Virus record (IMG/VR): IMGVR_UViG_3300044977_000177
Coordinates: 1-32,744 of that record
DNA: 32,744 nt
Source of the DNA: a virus
Direction: 5' to 3' (one strand)
Below are positions 28,443 through 32,744 of the stretch, one piece after another (the first letter of the stretch is position 1; the number at the start of each line of letters is the position of its first letter). The notes under the pieces are model-generated. The model did not search any database and had not been told where the DNA came from. It saw only the letters and a list, made by a program, of their open reading frames with translations. A program made the translations under genes and the position numbers.

Positions 28443-29646
28443 CTCACAGGCTTACGCAGAAGCCGCATTTGTCAAACATCTCGATAAAAAACCCGTTCCG
28501 GCGCTCGTTCCGGTCATTCCCACGAAGATCGGTTTCATGGGCGACCAGGGCGTCGGCAAAACCACCAGTGCCGGGCTCTTTGCCGCGGCACTCTCGGTTC
28601 AATTTCACTCGGGAGCGCCGATTGTCGCGACCGATCCGGAGCTTGGCTGGCAGTTCCTCGATCCAGTGATCTTCCGGAAGGAAAAAATCAAGCTGATCCA
28701 GCGAACCGTTCCCACATTCGCAGCGATGCTCGGAGACATCGCGTTCGCCGAGCGCGAGGGCGCCTGCGTATGGGCGGTCGAACTCGGAAAAATCTGGATC
28801 GAGATTCTGCACTCCCTCCAGAAAAAGAAGCCGGACAACTGGGGCATGGACCTGCGCTTCATGTGGGATGACTTTGTGGCGCGATTCCTGAACTCGAAGC
28901 TGCATTGCTTGGTTCTTGGCCGTATTCAGGACGTGATCGAGCAGGTGATGACCGAGCGCGGCCGCGTGCAATCGATCAAGGTCGGCGAAGGCATGAAAGC
29001 CGGAGGCCAGTCAAACAACTTTGGCTATGAGCCGCACCTGGTCCTGCGTCTCTACCGCGAACAGAAGCCGCGCATAAAGAAGGGCAAGGAGTTCGAGGAA
29101 GAAGGGCGTGTCATCCATCGTTGCCAGGTCACGAAGGACCGCACATGGGCGCTGAACGGCAAAGTATTTCGCTGGCCGGATCGCGACGGCTATCTGCCCG
29201 GCGACTTCAAGTATGTCTGGCAGAGCTTGCAGCCGCACTTCGCCGCGGTTCAGCAAACGATGTCGTTAGTGACGCTCGACGCCACGCAAAGCTCTGAGGG
29301 GCTGATCGATGAGGATGGCAACTCGGAATACTACGCGAAACGGCAGAGAAGGGAAGCGACGTCGGCCGAGATCAAAGCCTGTCTCGATCTGTTCTTCGCT
29401 GGCCAGGGCAAAGAGGAAAAACAGCTTCGCCTGGCGGTCAACGATCTGTTGTTCGGGGTGAAGTCCAAGGAAGCCGCCGACGCGCTGCCCTATGAGCGAT
29501 TGGAGCGCGGCCTCCGCATCCTGCACGCCTACGAAAAAATCCCCGCCAAGAAGATGGACTCGCCGCAGGCCGTGCTTGGGGAAATGACCGAGTGCATCGC
29601 CGAGTATGACCGCGGGGAATCGGAGGAGTGGGACATACCTTTCTAA
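28417..29646 (+). CDS. P-loop ATPase, AAA_24 / RecA-like phage recombination type
   Basis: The product has 409 residues. A Walker A motif MGDQGVGKTT lies at residues 41-50. Further conserved-looking parts are ATDPELGWQFLDP, CVWAVELGKIWIE (possible Walker B strand) and SKLHCLVLGRIQDVIEQVMT. The first 230 residues form a RecA-type core as in AAA_24 phage proteins, some of which (Sak4 group) help single-strand annealing recombination. The C-terminal 150 residues (SAEIKACLDLFFAGQGKEEK) look like a separate helical domain. The Shine-Dalgarno AAGGAG is 10-12 nt upstream. No single-strand annealing protein or helicase is seen nearby, so the exact role remains open. Confidence 0.78.
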   Translation: MATAQQPLNSQAYAEAAFVKHLDKKPVPALVPVIPTKIGFMGDQGVGKTTSAGLFAAALSVQFHSGAPIVATDPELGWQFLDPVIFRKEKIKLIQRTVPTFAAMLGDIAFAEREGACVWAVELGKIWIEILHSLQKKKPDNWGMDLRFMWDDFVARFLNSKLHCLVLGRIQDVIEQVMTERGRVQSIKVGEGMKAGGQSNNFGYEPHLVLRLYREQKPRIKKGKEFEEEGRVIHRCQVTKDRTWALNGKVFRWPDRDGYLPGDFKYVWQSLQPHFAAVQQTMSLVTLDATQSSEGLIDEDGNSEYYAKRQRREATSAEIKACLDLFFAGQGKEEKQLRLAVNDLLFGVKSKEAADALPYERLERGLRILHAYEKIPAKKMDSPQAVLGEMTECIAEYDRGESEEWDIPF

Positions 29647-29695
29647 TGCCCTTCCCGGCCCTCCGAAGCAGCTTGCGAACGCCGGGAACGAACAG

Positions 29696-29724
29696 GAAGG
29701 TCCGAGGCGGAGGGGCGGACCTTC
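29696..29724. other. Hairpin in the 29647-29774 gap
   Basis: Nine-base arms GAAGGTCCG (29696-29704) and CGGACCTTC (29716-29724) enclose an 11-nt loop. No T-tract follows on plus (TGAAAATTC), so it is not a standard terminator; attenuator or mRNA-processing roles are possible. The rest of this gap has an A/T-rich stretch with TTGTACAA and the ribosome site of the next gene. Confidence 0.55.
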
Positions 29725-29774
29725 TGAAAATTCACAAATTGTACAAATCTTGAACTTTTGCGAAAGGAGCCTTT

Positions 29775-29975
29775 ATGCCATGCCAGATTGAAATTTACGA
29801 CTGCGCCCCACACACTTGTCCCCATCCATCTTTAGCCGATTGTACGGAGTGCCGCCAACCTCACTGCTCCAGTCACGTCGCAGAATGCCCTCGCTGTGGA
29901 GAATTTGTGTGTCAGGATTGCTGGGCGGAGCACCTGAAGGAGCATGGGATACGAGTGGAAAAGCGAGTTGCGTAA
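29775..29975 (+). CDS. Zinc-finger early protein (B-box-like)
   Basis: The 66-residue product has repeated Cys/His pairs: CAPHTCPHP, CTECRQPHCSSH, CPRCGEFVCQDCWAEHLKEH. The spacing suggests a cross-brace two-zinc domain like a B-box or small RING-type finger. Shine-Dalgarno AAAGGAG precedes the ATG at 29775. It sits directly upstream of dispersed element copy B. The role could be protein or nucleic-acid binding; the family is not assigned. Confidence 0.8.
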   Translation: MPCQIEIYDCAPHTCPHPSLADCTECRQPHCSSHVAECPRCGEFVCQDCWAEHLKEHGIRVEKRVA

Positions 29976-29981
29976 CCACGA

Positions 29982-30045
29982 TATTCTACGCAGCGTTTCT
30001 GTTGGTTAGTGTATTCGGGGTCCCTGCCCCTAATCAGGGAGAAAG
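29982..30045 (+). repeat. Dispersed two-block element, copy B
   Basis: Block 1 reads TATTCTACGCAGCG; block 2 reads CGGGGTCCCTGCCCCTAATC. CTACG (29986) and CGGGG (30016) are 30 nt apart. The element ends with CAGGGAGAAAG, the ribosome site of the 30046 gene. CCCTG pairs with CAGGG across 8 nt, so a hairpin would hide the Shine-Dalgarno. Confidence 0.8.
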
Positions 30046-30396
30046 GTGGTCAGCGTGGAGAAACAAACACCCGAGGAACTCTTGCAGGACGTTGCCCTAA
30101 AGCTGGATTTGGCGAATATGGAACTGCAAACAATAGATGAAGTCCTCGCCCGCCGTCCAGCGCTCGCCGGGTTAAAACATCGGACGGAAAAAATCGAGCG
30201 CGCGTGCCAAGTCAACGGAGAACTTTTGACCGCGCTGCAGGGCGCATGCAATCACATGACTGGATTGAAGGCTTATCTCGCTACATGCGCCACAGAGGTA
30301 ATCATCGAAAACCTTGAAACCATCATCACCGCACTGCGCAAGCAGGTGGAAGAAGGCGAGGCCGCAATCCGAATGGCGAAAGGGGACGAACGATGA
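30046..30396 (+). CDS. Helical early protein under dispersed element B
   Basis: The 116-residue product VVSVEKQTPEELLQDVALKL, ANMELQTIDEVLARRPALAG, VIIENLETIITALRKQVEEG is almost wholly helical and probably coiled coil. The GTG at 30046 is preferred over the one at 30055 because copy D has an ATG at the homologous position after the same CAGGGAGAAAG. The Shine-Dalgarno would be masked by the element hairpin. The stop overlaps the next ATG. The function is unknown. Confidence 0.7.
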   Translation: MVSVEKQTPEELLQDVALKLDLANMELQTIDEVLARRPALAGLKHRTEKIERACQVNGELLTALQGACNHMTGLKAYLATCATEVIIENLETIITALRKQVEEGEAAIRMAKGDER

Positions 30397-30611
30397 GCTT
30401 CGGAATCGGTCCGCACGATCAAGGGTGCGAATGTGCGCGATGTAAATCCCGGAGGGCCGCGAGTGGGATCCCATCAGACGAACTCACGCAGGCTTATCTG
30501 TGGGCCAGCGAGATCGCGATGCAGAACGGTCAGGTCACGGGCGACGACAACCAATATTTCGTGACGCTTCGGCAACTTGAGAGCGTTTTCCTGCGGATCA
30601 AAAGCCGATGA
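30393..30611 (+). CDS. Small early protein with CxCxxC start
   Basis: The 72-residue product begins MSFGIGPHDQGCECARCKSR, with C-x-C-x2-C near the start, then helical SDELTQAYLWASEIAMQNGQ and NQYFVTLRQLESVFLRIKS. The ATG overlaps the previous stop as ATGA and its own stop overlaps a short frame at 30608 as ATGA. The family is unknown. Confidence 0.7.
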   Translation: MSFGIGPHDQGCECARCKSRRAASGIPSDELTQAYLWASEIAMQNGQVTGDDNQYFVTLRQLESVFLRIKSR

Positions 30612-30638
30612 TCCGCCGCCACCCCATCCTGAAATCCC
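30608..30638 (+). repeat. 31-bp direct repeat, left copy
   Basis: It is identical at 30 of 31 positions to 30843-30873. The copies are 235 bp apart and flank the 30655-30846 gene. Confidence 0.9.
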
Positions 30639-30658
30639 AAGAAAGGAGAAATCGTTGA
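30608..30658 (+). pseudogene. 16-residue frame, duplicated start of the HNH gene
   Basis: The first 10 codons (MIRRHPILKS) nearly match the start of the HNH gene at 30843 (MIRRRPILKS). The frame then stops after QERRNR, its TGA overlapping the TTG start of the next gene. It looks like a remnant left when the 30655-30846 gene and the HNH gene start were rearranged. It may still be translated through its ATGA junction. Confidence 0.6.
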
Positions 30659-30846
30659 AACCCAACCGCAAGCGAAAGCCCGGTTTCTATTGGGTGCGTT
30701 TCGAAGGCGAAATTGTTGTGGCTGAATACACCGAAGGACGTGGCTGCAGCGATGAACGCCCGCACTGGCACGTTCCGGGCAGCGCCGAATGCTTCAAGAA
30801 CAGGGAAATTTGCGAACTTCTCAGCGAGAGACTTGCCCAGCCATGA
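30655..30846 (+). CDS. Small protein between direct repeats, TTG start
   Basis: The 63-residue product KPNRKRKPGFYWVRFEGEIV then VAEYTEGRGCSDERPHWHVP and SAECFKNREICELLSERLA starts at a TTG at 30655, supported by AAAGGAGAAATCG directly upstream. The G-F-Y-W-V-R ... V-A-E-Y ... W-x-V-P-G pattern looks like a small barrel found in many phage early proteins. It is flanked by a 31-bp direct repeat, so it may be an inserted cassette. Confidence 0.75.
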   Translation: MKPNRKRKPGFYWVRFEGEIVVAEYTEGRGCSDERPHWHVPGSAECFKNREICELLSERLAQP

Positions 30847-30873
30847 TCCGCCGCCGCCCCATCCTGAAATCCC
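30843..30873 (+). repeat. 31-bp direct repeat, right copy
   Basis: It forms codons 1-10 of the HNH gene. One mismatch (A/G) to the copy at 30608-30638 changes His to Arg at codon 5. Confidence 0.9.
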
Positions 30874-31187
30874 GCGACTACCCGGAGCAATCCCTGCGCT
30901 ATAAAACAATTTTGAGTGGAGCGGTGCGCGTGTACCCGGACGGCAGGGAAGTGTGCATCGATTCGACGGCCGGCTGGCGCGAATACAAGCGACGAGTCGA
31001 GGTGATGGTTCAGCGCCAGAACCATCGTTGCTGCCTCTGTGGCAGGCGCTTATCGCTCGCAAACGCTACTTTTGAGCACCAAAGGCGTCGAGGGATGGGA
31101 GCGGCGTGGAGGGACGACAGAATCACGAAGGACGGCCAGGACTGGAACGGAGCGGCGCACTGGGCGTGCAATTCGGAGAAGGGCTAA
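30843..31187 (+). CDS. HNH-type nuclease or zinc-binding protein
   Basis: The 114-residue product carries an HNH-like core: RCCLCGRRLSLANATFEHQ (Cys63/64, Cys66, His79), then RRRGMGAAWRDDRI and GAAHWACNSEKG (His106, Cys109, Asn110, Lys113). The H-x-x-x-R-G-M-G ... C-N ... K/E-x-G pattern matches phage HNH proteins. The ATG overlaps the previous stop as ATGA. The stop overlaps the end of the convergent minus gene at 31184. Roles may be packaging, recombination or a homing function; no intron is seen. Confidence 0.78.
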   Translation: MIRRRPILKSRDYPEQSLRYKTILSGAVRVYPDGREVCIDSTAGWREYKRRVEVMVQRQNHRCCLCGRRLSLANATFEHQRRRGMGAAWRDDRITKDGQDWNGAAHWACNSEKG

Positions 31188-31387
31188 AGGATAGCACTCC
31201 CATGAAAAACTATCGCACCTGTTTCAACTTCGCCGCGGAGATCGACGGCGGGAGCGGCGTTCGGCTCTGGTGGTAGCCCCGGATGAAGTTTATCTGTACT
31301 GACATGCTCCCACTGGCCGTCAATTCGGATGATTAGGCCGCCACAATGCTTGCAGCCCTTTCGCGTCGCTTGCTTCGCTTCGGTCAT
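31184..31387 (-). CDS. Small CxxC protein, last of a leftward group
   Basis: The 67-residue product begins MTEAKQATRKGCKHCGGLII, with one C-x2-C, then RIDGQWEHVSTDKLHPGLPP. The C-K-H-C-G-x-x-I-x-x-x-D-G-x-W-x-H pattern is common in tiny phage zinc-ribbon-like proteins. The ATG overlaps the stop of the 42-residue gene as ATGA. It ends 4 nt inside the convergent HNH gene. Confidence 0.7.
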   Translation of the reverse strand: MTEAKQATRKGCKHCGGLIIRIDGQWEHVSTDKLHPGLPPEPNAAPAVDLRGEVETGAIVFHGSAIL

Positions 31388-31512
31388 CGCGCCCCGCTTT
31401 CACTCGCCCACGCTAGAATCGACAGCAGGTTCATCCAGCATGATCGGCACAGCTTCCAAGCCAATCCCTTACGACGATAGGCTTTGTTGTTTCCGCAGTC
31501 AGTACATTTCAT
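31384..31512 (-). CDS. 42-residue double-CxxC zinc-ribbon-type protein
   Basis: A short frame, MKCTDCGNNKAYRRKGLAWK then LCRSCWMNLLSILAWASESG, has two C-x2-C pairs separated by 15 residues. It is linked to both neighbours by ATGA overlaps (31509-31512 and 31384-31387). It would bind one zinc ion. The basic loop suggests nucleic-acid contact. The function is unknown. Confidence 0.75.
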   Translation of the reverse strand: MKCTDCGNNKAYRRKGLAWKLCRSCWMNLLSILAWASESGAR

Positions 31513-31808
31513 CGCGGCTCCGTCCCTTCGGTTGGTTCAGACATGCTCGGCTCCCTCGATTCCGCGTTCACGCAAGTATCTGTCTCGTTCGGCTTTCCAT
31601 TGCCGGAGTAGTCGATTACGTGCTTTGCGGGAAGTTGCCACACATCGTTCCGGCTGGCCATGAAACGAAAGAGCGCCTGTCCGAGTGCCTTCTGTCTTCC
31701 CGTCAAACCAAGCGGAAGCAACGTCATCCGATACAGCAAAACTTCCGCCATCGGCTCTACCATCCAATCGGTCAACACCACTTGCCCGTTCTCTTCGCGG
31801 TAGCTCAT
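31509..31808 (-). CDS. Hypothetical protein (99 residues)
   Basis: The product begins MSYREENGQVVLTDWMVEPM and continues LLPLGLTGRQKALGQALFRF, DVWQLPAKHVIDYSGNG, ending in a polar tail. The ATG at 31808 follows AAAAGGAAC. Dispersed element C lies just upstream in reverse orientation. A longer reading to 31835 adds only nine residues. The family is not recognised. Confidence 0.65.
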   Translation of the reverse strand: MSYREENGQVVLTDWMVEPMAEVLLYRMTLLPLGLTGRQKALGQALFRFMASRNDVWQLPAKHVIDYSGNGKPNETDTCVNAESREPSMSEPTEGTEPR

Positions 31809-31824
31809 GGGGAGTTCCTTTTGG

Positions 31825-31880
31825 CTACAAAGCACAACTGTTGGTCAAAGCAGATCGGGTCCCTACCCACGATCAGGAGA
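31825..31880 (+). repeat. Dispersed two-block element, copy C
   Basis: Block 1 reads CTACAAAGCACAACTGTTGG; block 2 reads CGGGTCCCTACCCACGATCA. CTACA (31825) and CGGGT (31856) are 31 nt apart. It points away from the start of the 31808 gene, opposite to the orientation in copies B and D. GGGTC and GACCC (31870-31875 region) could pair around block 2. Confidence 0.75.
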
Positions 31881-31897
31881 GACCCGAAATTGATTCG

Positions 31898-32104
31898 TCA
31901 AATCTTGTTCGTTCCCTCGACTTGCCGCGCCTCGCGATCCAGTTTTCGCTTCATCGACCACAGAAGCGCCTCGTCTAATTTCGTGATAATCACGGAGTTC
32001 TCTCGGCATGGGAATGCTTTATTGAAGCCTTCGATTTTCTCCTTGACCCACGCAATCACATCGTCGATCTGGCATCCGTTCTCGCCGAACTCACCTGCGG
32101 CCAT
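31898..32104 (-). CDS. Acb2/Tad1-like hairpin-domain protein (candidate anti-defence sponge)
   Basis: The 68-residue product contains FGENGCQIDDVIAWVKEKIE then GFNKAFPCRENSVIITKLDE and ALLWSMKRKLDREARQVEGT. The C-R-E-N-S-x-x-I-T-K-L-x-E-A-L-L-W stretch is the helical-hairpin pattern I associate with small phage proteins annotated as Acb2/Tad1 domain. Characterised members bind cyclic-nucleotide signals and block CBASS or Thoeris. The start ATG at 32104 has GAGGAG at good distance. Not all family members have shown activity. Confidence 0.6.
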   Translation of the reverse strand: MAAGEFGENGCQIDDVIAWVKEKIEGFNKAFPCRENSVIITKLDEALLWSMKRKLDREARQVEGTNKI

Positions 32105-32145
32105 CCGCGCTCCTCGATGAACTTGTTTTCCTTCACACTTACCAT
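32056..32145 (-). CDS. Possible 29-residue leader frame after dispersed element D
   Basis: An ATG at 32145 follows CAGGGAGAAAG exactly as the GTG at 30046 does in copy B. The peptide MVSVKENKFIEERGWPQVSS ends at 32056 inside the Acb2/Tad1-like gene in another frame. It may be a leader peptide that opens the downstream ribosome site, or the true N-terminus joined by a frameshift. Confidence 0.4.
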   Translation of the reverse strand: MVSVKENKFIEERGWPQVSSARTDARSTM

Positions 32146-32210
32146 CTTTCTCCCTGATTGAGGGCAGGGACCCGGTTTGAACTATTTCGTGCCACAACTT
32201 CGTAGACTAT
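32145..32210 (-). repeat. Dispersed two-block element, copy D
   Basis: On minus, block 1 is TAGTCTACGAAG, block 2 is CGGGTCCCTGCCCTCAATCA, and CTACG (32205) and CGGGT (32174) are 31 nt apart. CCCTG pairs with CAGGG of the following Shine-Dalgarno CAGGGAGAAAG. The gap 32105-32236 holds this element and the leader frame only. Confidence 0.8.
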
Positions 32211-32236
32211 GAGCCGCTCCCTTTCCCCTCAGACTC

Positions 32237-32744
32237 TCAATTAAACCAGTTTCGCACTTCCGCTAGAATCTCTCTCTTCAATGAGGCGCATTTATCCTCA
32301 TCCACATGCACGACTGGCGGATATAAAGCCACAATCCAGAGCCGTTCCCCTTTCCACTTTGCGGGATTGAGCGTGGCGTGCAGCGCTCCAGGCTTGCAGG
32401 GATGAAGCGGTCCTTTCATCTCTTCGATCATGCCGACGCATCGCGCCGGACCACTGCCGCCATTGGCGGGTGTGCCATCTTTGGCAGATCTCCAGAACGC
32501 CAGCACCGCGCCTTGTTCGCGCAAGAGCGAACCGCGCTCCCCGATGACTGATGCTATAACGGCCTCCCTGTAAGCGACGACCTCGGCCCCGTCCCCGTCC
32601 CCGTCCCCGGACCCGTACCCGTCCCCGGACCCGGCCCCGTCCCCGTCCCCGTCCCCGTACCCGTACCCGTCCCCGTACCCGTCCCCGTCCTCGGCCCCGT
32701 CCCCGGACCCGGCCCCGTCCCCGTACCCGGACCCGTACCCGGAC
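32237..32744 (-). CDS. Gly-X repeat protein with DUF7666-like C-terminal domain (partial)
   Basis: The frame is open from the window edge to 32237, so the N-terminus is missing. The first visible 55 residues are Gly alternating with Asp, Tyr, Ser or Ala (for example GDGYGDGYGYGDGDGDGAG), encoded by a hexanucleotide repeat. Then come GAEVVAYREAVIASVIGERG and LLREQGAVLAFWRSAKDGTP. The C-terminal part, EMKGPLHPCKPGALHATLNP then KWKGERLWIVALYPPVV, resembles DUF7666 phage proteins. A TTG at 32524 is a possible internal start, but the continuous sense reading through the repeat argues for a longer protein. The function is unknown; Gly-X tails may be flexible or adhesive. Confidence 0.7.
   Translation of the reverse strand, partial: SGYGSGYGDGAGSGDGAEDGDGYGDGYGYGDGDGDGAGSGDGYGSGDGDGDGAEVVAYREAVIASVIGERGSLLREQGAVLAFWRSAKDGTPANGGSGPARCVGMIEEMKGPLHPCKPGALHATLNPAKWKGERLWIVALYPPVVHVDEDKCASLKREILAEVRNWFN
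32582..32744. repeat. Hexanucleotide tandem repeat array
   Basis: About 27 units of the form CCC-GTC, CCC-GTA, CCC-GGA or CCC-GGC, without interruption of the reading frame on minus, reach the window edge. Two units carry CTC in place of CCC. Such arrays expand or shrink by slippage in steps of two codons. Confidence 0.9.

Noticed and set aside
29606-29791. A plus frame across the gap after the ATPase gene
   Set aside because: It starts inside the ATPase gene, has biased composition and no ribosome site, and overlaps the zinc-finger gene start.
32582-32744. Tandem array as CRISPR or iteron origin
   Set aside because: Units are 6 bp without spacers and stay in frame with a protein; direct coding explains them.

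Overview
The window is a near-complete virion-gene half, plus part of the early region, of a short-tailed (podovirus-type) bacteriophage or prophage. From right to left on the minus strand the late genes follow the order of Salmonella phage P22: small terminase (22313-22882), large terminase (20820-22316), a block of tiny accessory genes (17351-20819), portal (15062-17350), scaffold (13786-15021), P22-type coat protein (12518-13762), head completion gp4-like (9383-10168), gp10-like tail hub (7352-8887), three ejection-type proteins (5307 down to 992) and the start of a tail fibre/spike gene that runs off the left edge (770-1). I see no tail needle, lysin, holin-endolysin pair or DNA polymerase. 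The host cannot be read directly. GC-rich codon use, many Sec/Tat signal-peptide proteins and the style of the small proteins suggest a soil bacterium such as an acidobacterium, which is a weak inference.

The late operon is tightly packed, with ATGA, GTGA and TGATG overlaps. It is interrupted by short islands on the opposite (plus) strand: a small membrane protein (837-1007), a coupled three-gene cassette ending in a Tat-signal protein (5327-6092), two small genes (8913-9206, 10580-10807) and a serine tRNA (18261-18348). Between the tail hub and the ejection genes lies a coupled accessory cassette: YodC-like protein, structural-type protein, acyl carrier protein, 51-residue membrane peptide and GNAT transferase. 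Behind the terminase genes are a split, partly degenerate tyrosine recombinase and several unrecognised genes, one of them secreted.

A divergent control region (27420-27533) separates the leftward genes from a rightward early operon (27534-31187). It has two promoters, two 19-bp palindromic operators 52 bp apart, and start codons placed as if the mRNAs were leaderless. The early operon encodes small coiled-coil and zinc-binding proteins, an AAA_24-type P-loop ATPase (28417-29646) and an HNH protein (30843-31187). It meets a leftward group (32744 to 31184) that includes an Acb2/Tad1-like small protein and a partial gene whose start is a hexanucleotide tandem repeat encoding Gly-X dipeptides.

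The most interesting non-coding signal is a dispersed element of about 60 bp. It occurs four times (23800, 29982, 31825, 32205 on minus) with two conserved blocks held 30-31 nt apart. In two copies it ends in a hairpin that would pair with the Shine-Dalgarno sequence of the next gene.
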